Assembly: GCF_027531815.1 (NCBI RefSeq)
Contig: NZ_JAPZSK010000006.1
Span: forward strand, 620,001 to 684,000
Length of the DNA: 64,000 nucleotides
Direction: 5' to 3'
Source of the DNA: Gemmatimonas sp.
Lineage (GTDB): Bacteria > Gemmatimonadota > Gemmatimonadetes > Gemmatimonadales > Gemmatimonadaceae
Shown: one piece after another, positions 9,801 through 17,160 of the stretch
How positions within the stretch are numbered: position 1 is the stretch's first letter
How the letters are laid out: every line of letters begins with the position of its first letter
Position numbers and translations under genes: made by a program
The notes under the pieces: generated by a model
What the model was told of the DNA's origin: nothing
Seen by the model: only the letters and a program-made list of their open reading frames with translations
Databases searched by the model: none

Positions 9801-10245
9801 TGTACTTGCCGTCGGGGGAGTACTCCGGCGAGAGGTACACATTGCTTCGCCCGCGCGTGACCTCCTTCACCTCGCGCGTGGACAGGTCGAGCGTGTGCAC
9901 GTTGTCCGCGCCCTGCCGGTCGGAGATGAACACGACCGTCTTGCCGTCGGGGCTGAACCGCGGCTGCGCGTCGAAGGCGAGCCCGCTGGTGAGGCGCACG
10001 GCATCGCCACCGGCCATGGGCAGCAGGTACAGGTCGCCCAGCATGTCGAAGACGAGCGATTGCCCGTCGGGGCTCACGTCGATCGACAGCCAGGTGCCGT
10101 CGCGCGTATCCAGCGGGAAGCGTCGCGTGGCCTCCAGCGGCAGGGGACGGGCCGCGGCGCCACGAGGCGGGGCAGCGGGCGCCTGGGCGCCAAGGGGCAG
10201 CGCCGTCAGCAGGGCGACGCACAGCGAGAGGGGGCGCAGGCGCAC
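6844..10245 (-). CDS. Secreted amidohydrolase with N-terminal TolB-like beta-propeller
   Basis: A 1133-residue protein from the chosen GTG at 10245. That start is preceded by CGGAG five bases upstream and opens directly into a signal peptide (RLRPLSLCVALLTALPLGAQA). An in-frame start at 10362 would add 39 poorly conserved residues and hide the signal. Residues about 50-680 carry repeated PD40/TolB-like blades (SPDGQSLVFDM, SPDGKTVVFISDRQG, SPDGTQLAFVAMD). The C-terminal part is a metal-dependent amidohydrolase with the HxH pair in VDTHAHLRAE and the C-terminal signature GKLADLIVLDRDPL. The fused layout matches a family of periplasmic or secreted amidohydrolases common in Gemmatimonadota and Bacteroidota, often proposed to act on peptides; the substrate is unknown. 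Confidence 0.87.
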   Translation of the reverse strand: MRLRPLSLCVALLTALPLGAQAPAAPPRGAAARPLPLEATRRFPLDTRDGTWLSIDVSPDGQSLVFDMLGDLYLLPMAGGDAVRLTSGLAFDAQPRFSPDGKTVVFISDRQGADNVHTLDLSTREVKEVTRGRSNVYLSPEYSPDGKYIVASKGGFRGGLPTLWMYHVQGGNGVALYTPPANAAPGSAVQQAGAAFSADGRFVYYTQRTGAWNYNAQFPQYQVWSYDRESGEREPLSSRYGSAVRPTLSPDGKWLVYGSRYENKTGLRLRDLATGDERWLAYPTQRDEMESRAPMDALPGMSFTPDSKELVASYGNRLWRVAVDGSGQREIPFRVQAQVEVGPELAFTYPIADSATFTARQIRDGVPSPDGTQLAFVAMDRLYVMDWPAGTPRRVSTLDVIEAEPAWSPDGKSLAFVTWTEQGGRLYKATLAPGRTTRLVPLSAGLATLRQPVFSPSGTRVVALRTPAQGRRDQTGVTGTSELVWYAASPAATDGALATVIARAAGRSKPHFTADSTRIYLSSNNGLVSLRWDGTDEQRHLRVVGAGGAGAADDDHGHTELTLSELELLRGEEPGLQGPPAQLVLAAPSGDLALAQIGGDFYTVVVPPRGTQATVNVAEPASATFPVRKLTDIGGQFPAWSADGKRVHWSIGNAHVVYDLDAAVARDAAIAAARRDSTIAESARPTAYTPTETRVRVAATRDLPGGTVVLRNAKIVTMRGDEVIARGDLVVRNNRIAAVGASGTVTAPAGATEMDLGGATVIPGFVDTHAHLRAERGTIHETQPWAYLANLAYGVTTTRDPQTATTDVLTYQDMVDAGRIIGPRIYSTGPGVFSTDNIRDQEHARSMMKRYSQYYDTKTIKMYVAGVRQVRQWIITAAREQQLMPTTEGSLDVKLNLSETLDGYPGLEHSMGITPLGGDVTSFMAWAKRAYTPTLLVNYGGPWAENWFYTKENPWADSKLQRFTAYEELALKTRRRMASMPNGGTAGGWFRDEEYVFPELATDATKILRAGGRLGIGSHGQLQGLGYHWELWAMASGGMTNLEALRVATIVGATAIGLQNDLGSIETGKLADLIVLDRDPLADLRNTNSIRYVVKNGRVYDGNTLAELHPTKRNGPEVPNRPIAPSTKAGTGK

Positions 10246-10572
10246 GAAAACTCCGGGGTCGAAGGAGGGTCGGTCGGGGGTGAGCCGACTGGCGGAGATT
10301 CTGTCCCCCGGTGCCGGGCGCGGCAAGCCACGGTGCGGCGCGGCGTACATTCGCTTGCCCATTTGCTCCTTTCGGGTGCACTATCGGGATTGTCGTCCCT
10401 CATCTGTTCGCCCCGTCCCACCAACAGGCGTGTGGGCGCCTTCACGAAAGGACGAAACGCTGTCCCCGATCGACCACGGCCTGTTGGCCGCGACCCGGTC
10501 ACCCCCGAGTTCCCTCCCCGCCCGGTCCGGGCGGGTTCGTGCAGCAGTACGAAGACTTCAGGAGAGGTGCGG
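10246..10572. promoter_or_regulatory. Divergent promoter region and SusC leader with hairpin
   Basis: This 327-base gap separates the divergent propeller-amidohydrolase and SusC-like genes and must hold both promoters. No confident -35/-10 pair can be assigned in this GC-rich sequence. Positions 10517-10535 form a perfect hairpin, CCCGCCC facing GGGCGGG around GGTCC, followed by TTCGT and lying 37 bases before the SusC start. That placement suggests a leader element, such as an attenuator or mRNA stabiliser, for the outer-membrane gene pair. AGGAGAGG just before the ATG at 10573 is the ribosome binding site. Confidence 0.5.
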
Positions 10573-13437
10573 ATGCTCTGTTCACGTGTGTGGAGTCGGG
10601 CCCTGACGACATGCGCTGTCGTTGCCGGCCTGCTCGGTACCCCCTGGGGTACCGGGGCGGTCGTAGAGGCTCAGGGGGCCACCGGCACCGTTCGCGGCCG
10701 GGTCACCAACGCCGCGGGCAACGCGGTCCCGAACGCGCAGGTGTTCATCGCCGGCACACAAAACGGCGGACAGACCGGCGCCGACGGCGGCTACACCATC
10801 ACGCGCGTCACCTCAGGTACGGTGACGGTGCGTGTACGCATGATTGGTTACGAGCCGACGGAAAAGGCCGTTGCCGTGGCCGCGGGGCAGACGGCCACCG
10901 CCGATTTCGTGCTCAAAACGTCGCCGGTCTCGCTCGATCAGGTTGTCGTGACCGGCACCGCCGGCTCGGCACGCAAGCGTGAGGTGGGCAACTCCATTGG
11001 CCAGGTGTCCACCAAGGATCTCCCCGAAGTCCCCACCAACGTGTCCAACCTGCTCGCCGGTCGTGTGGCCGGTGTGCAGATCTCCGGCGGCACGGGCAAC
11101 GCGGGCAGTGGCAGTGCCATCCGTCTGCGTGGCGCCACATCGCTGGCGCTCAGCAACCAGCCGCTCATCTATGTGGACGGCGTGCGCACCCGCTCCGACG
11201 AATATCCGCGCAACGGCATTTTCCAGGGCGCCACGCAGCGCGGCGCGAACGCCTACGGCAGCCCGCTCAACGACATCAACCCCGACGACATCGAGCGCAT
11301 CGAAGTCGTGAAGGGGGCGGCAGCCACGACGCTCTTCGGCACTGACGCCGCGGCCGGCGTGATCCAGATCTTCACCAAGCGCGGTTCGCAGGGCGCGCCC
11401 AAGTGGAATGCCCAGATCAACTCGGGCTTCCAGCGGCTGCAGCAGTTCGGCACCGACTCGGTGCCGCTGCTCAACATGGACGCCTTCGTGCGCGACGGCG
11501 GCCGGTTGGGGATGCAGGCCCAGGTGGCCGGCGGCACCCAGAACAACGTGAAGTACCTGTTCTCCTTCGGCGCCGACAACAGCGACGGCGTGCTGCAGCT
11601 CGACAACGAGCGCAAGTATCAGGTGCGCGCCAACGTCGACTTCAGCCCGTTCAAGAACATGCAGTTCAGCTGGAATACGGCGTACAACAACTCGCTCATC
11701 ACGCAGACGCCGGCCGGCAACAACGCGCAGGGCATCACGCTCAATGCCTTCCGGCAGGAGCGCAACTACTTCGGCAACGCCAATCCCGACACGATCAAGC
11801 TCGTGTACGGGCAGCAGCTGAACAGCAACATCGATCGCCTGCTGTTGGGCACCACGGCCACCTGGACACCCATCGAGCGCTTCTCGAGCCGCCTCGTGGT
11901 GGGCTTCGACCGCTCCGCGCTCGAGAACCGCAACGTGCGCCCGTACGGCTTCCCCGGCGCGGCGCTCGGCATCATCCAGAACCAGGTGTGGCAGAACAAG
12001 ATCATCAGCCTCGACTGGGCCAACAACTACGAGATGCAGTTCGGCGACGGCATGAAGGCCACGTTCTCTGCCGGTACCCAGTACATCAACTCGCTCGTAA
12101 GCGACGTGGTGGCGTATTCGGAGAACTACCCGGCTCCCACCAACCCCACGGTGGCCTCGGGGTCGCTGCGCAACGCCGACGAGAATCGCCTCAAGAACAT
12201 CACCGGCGGCGCGTTCACGCAGGCGCTCTTCGGCATCAAGGACAAGTACTTCGTGACCGTGGGCGCGCGCGTGGACGGCAATAGCGCCTTCGGTGAAGAC
12301 TTCGGCTTCCAGACGTACCCCAAGGCCAGTGCCTCGTGGGTCGTCTCGGACGAGGGCTTCTGGTCGGACAAGTTCGGCACCCTCAAGTTGCGCGCGGCGT
12401 ATGGCCAGGCCGGCCGTGCTCCCACCGCCTTCGCCGCCGTGCAAACGTGGAACCCGGTGGGCTGGGGCACCGCGCCCGCCGTGCGGCCGCTCAACCTTGG
12501 TGACCCCAACCTCGGCCCCGAGCGTACCACGGAAACGGAGATCGGGTTCGACAACCAGATCTTCGGCGGCCGCCTCAGCGTGGACTTCACCTGGTTCCGC
12601 GCCGTGACCGACGATGCGCTCTTCTTCGTGCGCAACGTGCCCTCCAACGGCTTCCTGGCCAGTTCGCTCGGCAACGCCGGCAAGATCGAGAAGAGCGGCA
12701 TCGAAGCGGCGATCAACGCCACGCTTCTCGAGAAGACCAACCTCGACATCAAGGCCGGCCTCAACGTCAGCACCAATCAGAGCAAGGTGCTGAGCCTCGG
12801 AGGCGCGCCGTCTTTCAGCGTGGGCAACTTCGGGTGGGTCATTGAAGGACAGCCGGCGCCGGTGCTGCGTGGCCGGCTCATCAAGAATGAGGACGTGATC
12901 GGCGCCCCCATCGATACGGTGTTCAACCACACCTTCGGTCCGGCGCAGCCCACGCTCATTCTCTCACCGTCGCTCAACATCACCACCTGGAAGGGGATCA
13001 ACATCTCGACCCGTGGCGAGTATCAGGGCGGCGCCTTCATCAACGAAGATGCGTCGTTCCAGGCGCTGTCGCGGTCGGTGCTGTGGCCGACGTGCACGCG
13101 GGCCTACGCGGCCATCGCGGCGAGTCAGCCGCTCACGCCGCGCGAGACGCTCACGTGCATCCCGCGCAATGCGCGCCAGGACATGTTCATCTTTCCCGCG
13201 GACTTCTTCAAGATTCGCGACATCACCGTCACGGTGCCGCTGGGCAAGCTGATTCCGCACACGGCCAGCAGCTCGTTCGTGTTCTCCGCGCAGAACGTCT
13301 TCCGCACCAATTTCGGCATGCCGCTGTTCGACCCCGAAATGTCGGGCAACGACGGATTCAACGTGGGCGTGCGCTACATCTCCGAGCACATTCCGGCGCC
13401 CGCGCTGTTCCTGACCTCCCTGCGCATCTCGTTCTGA
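10573..13437 (+). CDS. SusC/RagA-like TonB-dependent outer-membrane transporter
   Basis: A 954-residue outer-membrane receptor from the ATG at 10573, which has AGGAGAGG just upstream and begins a signal peptide ending near VVEAQG. An open frame continues far upstream, but only this start gives a signal sequence. Residues about 38-125 form a carboxypeptidase-regulatory-like domain (GTVRGRVTNAAGNAVPNAQV). The TonB plug follows (LPEVPTNVSNLLAGRVAGVQ, then IRLRGATSL and PLIYVDGVR), and then a large 22-strand barrel ending in Phe (LRISF), as needed for barrel assembly. With the SusD-like lipoprotein 11 bp downstream it should import an oligomeric nutrient, probably a glycan or peptide. No glycosidase lies nearby to name the substrate. 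Confidence 0.93.
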   Translation: MLCSRVWSRALTTCAVVAGLLGTPWGTGAVVEAQGATGTVRGRVTNAAGNAVPNAQVFIAGTQNGGQTGADGGYTITRVTSGTVTVRVRMIGYEPTEKAVAVAAGQTATADFVLKTSPVSLDQVVVTGTAGSARKREVGNSIGQVSTKDLPEVPTNVSNLLAGRVAGVQISGGTGNAGSGSAIRLRGATSLALSNQPLIYVDGVRTRSDEYPRNGIFQGATQRGANAYGSPLNDINPDDIERIEVVKGAAATTLFGTDAAAGVIQIFTKRGSQGAPKWNAQINSGFQRLQQFGTDSVPLLNMDAFVRDGGRLGMQAQVAGGTQNNVKYLFSFGADNSDGVLQLDNERKYQVRANVDFSPFKNMQFSWNTAYNNSLITQTPAGNNAQGITLNAFRQERNYFGNANPDTIKLVYGQQLNSNIDRLLLGTTATWTPIERFSSRLVVGFDRSALENRNVRPYGFPGAALGIIQNQVWQNKIISLDWANNYEMQFGDGMKATFSAGTQYINSLVSDVVAYSENYPAPTNPTVASGSLRNADENRLKNITGGAFTQALFGIKDKYFVTVGARVDGNSAFGEDFGFQTYPKASASWVVSDEGFWSDKFGTLKLRAAYGQAGRAPTAFAAVQTWNPVGWGTAPAVRPLNLGDPNLGPERTTETEIGFDNQIFGGRLSVDFTWFRAVTDDALFFVRNVPSNGFLASSLGNAGKIEKSGIEAAINATLLEKTNLDIKAGLNVSTNQSKVLSLGGAPSFSVGNFGWVIEGQPAPVLRGRLIKNEDVIGAPIDTVFNHTFGPAQPTLILSPSLNITTWKGINISTRGEYQGGAFINEDASFQALSRSVLWPTCTRAYAAIAASQPLTPRETLTCIPRNARQDMFIFPADFFKIRDITVTVPLGKLIPHTASSSFVFSAQNVFRTNFGMPLFDPEMSGNDGFNVGVRYISEHIPAPALFLTSLRISF

Positions 13438-13448
13438 GGCCCTTGACC

Positions 13449-14696
13449 ATGACGATGACACTTCGCGCCTTCGTGCGCATGGCTCCCGTCGCGGCGCTGG
13501 CGCTTGCTGCCGGATGCGACTTGCAGGTCACCAATCCCGGGCCCGTCCAGGCCGCCTTCCTCAACGACCCGGCCGCCCTCACGGCCATCGTGAACGGCGC
13601 CGGACGCGACCTGGGCGAAGGGCTCAACTGGACGTCGTACACGGGGGCCGCCGTGACGCGGGAAGTCCTCCCCGCCGGATCCACCGGCGCCTTCGGCATT
13701 ACCGTGCGACAGCAGCTCGGCGTACTCTCGCCGGATGACGGCGGCGACTGGTGGAATCAGGCACAGCGCGCCCGCTGGACGGCAGAGTCGGGGGTGCGGC
13801 GCATCAAGGAGGTGCTCGGTGCCGCGGCGAACAACAATGCCACGTTGGCTCAGGCGCTGATCTGGGCTGGCTACTCCAACCGCCACCTCGGCGAGAACTT
13901 CTGCGACTGCGTCATCGATGGTGGGCCACGCCAGAGCTACACGGTGTATCTCGAGCGCGCCGAAGCCGCCTTCACCGAGGCGATTGCGGTGGCCACGGCT
14001 GCCAATAATGCCACCCTGCGCGACGTGGCCACGGCCGGTCGTGCGTCGGTGCGCCTGCTACGTGGCAACCTCACCGGCGCCTCGGCCGACGCAGGCCTCA
14101 TCACGAACAACGCGTTCGTGTACCGCATGCCGTACTTCGTGAACACCGTGGACCAGTACAATCGCATCAACTGGGCATCGGCTAACCAGCCGTACCGCGC
14201 CCACACGGTGTGGGGCACGTTCTACGACAACTACCGTCGCACCACGCGGGACCCGCGCGTTCCCTTCGACTCGAGCCTCACCATCCGCTTCGGAGACGCG
14301 GCCGTCACCAGCCTGGGCGGACAGGTACGCTGGTTCTTCCAGACCAAGTACCCGGTGCGCGACTCGCCCATGAACCTGTCGAGCGGCTGGGAAATGCGCC
14401 TCATCGAGGCCGAGGCGCTGCTGGTGGCCAACGACATCCCGGGCGCCATGGCCCGGCTCAACCTGCGTCGTACGGCGCTCAACCTCGCGCCGTGGACCGC
14501 CACGAACGCCACCGAGGCGTGGACGGCGCTCAAGCGCGAGCGTGGCATCGAACTCTGGCTCGAAGGGCGTCGCCTTGGCGACTTCCGGCGCTGGGCGGCA
14601 CTCAACCGGCCGGGCGACCAGGAGAATATGACGGGACGCAACCTCTGCTTCCCCATCCCGCTCTCCGAACTCGAGACCAATCCCAACCTGCGGTAA
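13449..14696 (+). CDS. SusD/RagB-like surface lipoprotein
   Basis: A 415-residue lipoprotein starting at the ATG at 13449 (MTMTLRAFVRM), with a lipobox LAAGC so that Cys23 or nearby becomes the lipidated N-terminus. The body is alpha-helical and TPR-like, as in SusD-type nutrient-binding proteins. The C-terminal part has the family pattern of a helix with EMRLIEAEALL followed by the LxxxRxxELWLEGRRLGDFRRW motif seen in RagB/SusD. It sits 11 bp after the SusC-like gene and surely forms the lid of that transporter. Transcription ends at the strong hairpin at 14718-14749. Confidence 0.92.
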   Translation: MTMTLRAFVRMAPVAALALAAGCDLQVTNPGPVQAAFLNDPAALTAIVNGAGRDLGEGLNWTSYTGAAVTREVLPAGSTGAFGITVRQQLGVLSPDDGGDWWNQAQRARWTAESGVRRIKEVLGAAANNNATLAQALIWAGYSNRHLGENFCDCVIDGGPRQSYTVYLERAEAAFTEAIAVATAANNATLRDVATAGRASVRLLRGNLTGASADAGLITNNAFVYRMPYFVNTVDQYNRINWASANQPYRAHTVWGTFYDNYRRTTRDPRVPFDSSLTIRFGDAAVTSLGGQVRWFFQTKYPVRDSPMNLSSGWEMRLIEAEALLVANDIPGAMARLNLRRTALNLAPWTATNATEAWTALKRERGIELWLEGRRLGDFRRWAALNRPGDQENMTGRNLCFPIPLSELETNPNLR

Positions 14697-14717
14697 CCCT
14701 GAACTTCAGGAAACGAG

Positions 14718-14749
14718 ACGGCCGCCGGCACGTACCTGCCGGCGGCCGT
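14718..14749. terminator. Bidirectional hairpin terminator
   Basis: A perfect 13-bp stem, ACGGCCGCCGGCA facing TGCCGGCGGCCGT, closes a six-base loop (CGTACC) and is followed by TTCTTG. It lies 22 bp after the SusD-like stop and 19 bp from the stop of the convergent TonB receptor, so it can end transcription from both sides. Confidence 0.8.
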
Positions 14750-14767
14750 TCTTGCATCGTGGCGCGC

Positions 14768-17080
14768 TCAGAACTCGAAGTTCAGGCCAATGGATGGGAG
14801 CAACCCGATGCTTTCGTTGGGCTCGGCGCGACGCAGACGGGGGTTCCACTGCGGGGCCGTGGTGTTGACCCGATTGGTCACGTTCTGCAGGTCGAGAAAG
14901 GCGATGAATTGACGGTTGCCCACGAGGAAACGCCGATCGACGCGCAGATCGGCGGCAAAGAAGAAGGGGACACGCAACGCGTTGTACTGTGCGAAATCGA
15001 GCGTGCCGGCAAGACTGCCCTGCCCCACGAAGGGCGTGAACGGCAACCCGCTCGACCCACGCAGACGCGTGGCCACTTCCCACTTGGCGTTGGGGCGCCA
15101 GCCCAGCACCCCGTTGGCAAGCACCGGCGTGTCGAAGGCCCCACGCGTGGTCGTACCATCGAGGCCGGTGAAGCGCGTGCGGTTGAGGCTCGCACTCAGC
15201 TGCCCGTAGAACGGCGACGCGCCCAGCTTCTTCTGCACGAACAGCTCCGCGCCGTACGCCGTACCGGTACCGCTGCTGGCCAGCGGCTCGAGACCGAAGG
15301 GGATGTCCGTGGTGGCATCGTCGAAGCCGCTGGGACTCAACACCGCCTGCGGTCGGAATCGTCGCACCGGATAGTCGCCGTACCGCTTGCCGTATACCTC
15401 GAATTGCACCTTGAGATCGCTGCCTACCAGTCGTGTGATGCCCGCAATGAGCTGGTCGGCGCGAAACGGACGCAGGCGCGAGGCGTTCCCGGGATCCCCC
15501 ACGAGCCAGATGTAGCTGGGCGCCTGCCAGTAGCGTCCTCCGGAGAGCGACAGCGTGGTTACCGCATTGGCCTGATAGCTGAGGCTCAGTCTCGGTGCGA
15601 GGCGCACGGCGTTGTCGAGGAATCCATACCAGTCGCCTCGCACGCCTCCAGACAGGCGCAACGTGGGTGTACTCTGCCACGTGGCCTGCAGGTAGCTCCC
15701 GTTGCGCCACGCGGTGAACGACGTGTCGACCGACAGCGGCTGCGGTGTCCCTGTCTGGTCGCGACGCGTGAACCCGGCGAGCGTGGCGTCGTAGCGCAGG
15801 GTGCTGGCGTACTTGAAGATCGTGCCCGTCTCGATCTCCACGCCGCGCCCGACCACCAGCGTCACGTCGGTGCGCAGCGAATTCTCCCCTTCGGTGGAGC
15901 GACTCTCGAAGATGGGCGCGAGCAGACTGTCGCGCTGGGCCGTGACGTAGCGCGTCCACGTGCGGCCGAGCGTCGTGGTGGCCACCCCGCGGCCGAGCAA
16001 CCGCTTCCACGTGAGGCCGCTGAAATACTGATCCTGCGTGGGCGCGAGCACCTGCGCGTTGTTCACGCGCGCCGAGTCGGTGCTGTTGTCGAAAGCAATC
16101 GTTCCGCGCGCGCCGATGGCCAGGATACTGAAGGCATCGCGTCGATTGGGGCGCCACGTGGCCTTCATGGTGGCGTCGGTGTAGCTGGGAATGAAGCTGA
16201 GGCCAATCGCCTTGAAGAGCAGGTCGAGATAGCTCTGGCGGACGTTGGCCAGGAACGACCCGTTGCGACCGAGCGGTCCCTCGAGCACGGCGCCCACCTG
16301 CGTGGCCGCCACGTTCACTTCACCGGCCACGCGCTCGCGATTGCCCTCCCGTAACGTCAGCGTGGTTGCCGACGACGTGCGATCGCCCAGGCGGGCCCCG
16401 AAACCGCCAGCCGAGAGCGAAGCACTCTCCACAAACCGGATGTTGATGAGCGAAATGGGACCGCCGGTGGATCCCTGCGAACCGAAGTGATTGATGTTGG
16501 GCACTTCGATGTTGTCCACCACGAACAGGTTCTCGAACGGCGCGCCACCGCGCACGACGATGTCGTTGCGGGCAGCGCTCGTGACCCCGACACCGGGCGC
16601 GATGGAAATGGCGCGCAGCACATCTTCCTGGGCACCGGGCTGCCGCCGGACCTCCTCCGCGTCATAACGCTGTGTGGAGACCGGTGTGGTTGCGGGCATG
16701 CGCGCCGGAAAGGCCTCGGGGCGCACGGTGACGACATCGAGCTGGACGTCCACCGGCCGCAAGGCAATCGTCACCTCGGCCGGCTTGGCGGGAGAGACCG
16801 CGATGTCGCCGCGCTGCACCGGCGCGAAACCGAGACGCCGCACCTCGAGCGTGACGATCCCCACGCGCACGCCGCGCACGGTGAACCGTCCATCGGCCTC
16901 ACTCTGCGCGCCTGCCTCCTGCCCCACCACACGGATGGTGGCCCCGGCGATGGGCGCCTCAGTCGTGGCGGTCACGATGCGCCCGGTGACGACGCCGGTT
17001 GGACCGGCGGAGGTAGGGGCAACCTGCGCCGACAGCAGGGCCGGACTCAGGAGCAGACAGAGCAGCAACGCAAGCTTCAT
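14768..17080 (-). CDS. TonB-dependent receptor with carboxypeptidase-regulatory-like domain
   Basis: A 770-residue outer-membrane receptor. The ATG at 17080 opens a clean signal peptide (KLALLLCLLLSPALLSAQ); the longer open frame upstream has no export signal. Residues about 30-110 form a carboxypeptidase-regulatory-like fold (GVVTGRIVTATTEAPIAGA). The plug follows, with GAQEDVLRAISIAPGV, DIVVRGGAPFENLFVVDNI and EVPNINHFG, and then a barrel ending in Phe (IGLNFEF). It lacks an STN domain, so it is a plain transporter. It lies 80 bp downstream of the STN-containing receptor on the same strand and may belong to the sigma-factor regulon. The substrate is unknown. Confidence 0.88.
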   Translation of the reverse strand: MKLALLLCLLLSPALLSAQVAPTSAGPTGVVTGRIVTATTEAPIAGATIRVVGQEAGAQSEADGRFTVRGVRVGIVTLEVRRLGFAPVQRGDIAVSPAKPAEVTIALRPVDVQLDVVTVRPEAFPARMPATTPVSTQRYDAEEVRRQPGAQEDVLRAISIAPGVGVTSAARNDIVVRGGAPFENLFVVDNIEVPNINHFGSQGSTGGPISLINIRFVESASLSAGGFGARLGDRTSSATTLTLREGNRERVAGEVNVAATQVGAVLEGPLGRNGSFLANVRQSYLDLLFKAIGLSFIPSYTDATMKATWRPNRRDAFSILAIGARGTIAFDNSTDSARVNNAQVLAPTQDQYFSGLTWKRLLGRGVATTTLGRTWTRYVTAQRDSLLAPIFESRSTEGENSLRTDVTLVVGRGVEIETGTIFKYASTLRYDATLAGFTRRDQTGTPQPLSVDTSFTAWRNGSYLQATWQSTPTLRLSGGVRGDWYGFLDNAVRLAPRLSLSYQANAVTTLSLSGGRYWQAPSYIWLVGDPGNASRLRPFRADQLIAGITRLVGSDLKVQFEVYGKRYGDYPVRRFRPQAVLSPSGFDDATTDIPFGLEPLASSGTGTAYGAELFVQKKLGASPFYGQLSASLNRTRFTGLDGTTTRGAFDTPVLANGVLGWRPNAKWEVATRLRGSSGLPFTPFVGQGSLAGTLDFAQYNALRVPFFFAADLRVDRRFLVGNRQFIAFLDLQNVTNRVNTTAPQWNPRLRRAEPNESIGLLPSIGLNFEF

Positions 17081-17160
17081 TTGGAGCGGGATGGAATCGA
17101 AGACAGGACCAGCGGCACCGGACCAACCCGCCGCACCCCGGCATCGTTTCCACCAACAGG

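Noticed and set aside
9745..10572. N-terminal extension of the SusC-like gene by 276 codons
   Set aside because: The extension runs antisense through the amidohydrolase gene, lacks protein-like composition and would bury the signal peptide that starts at 10573 behind a good ribosome binding site.
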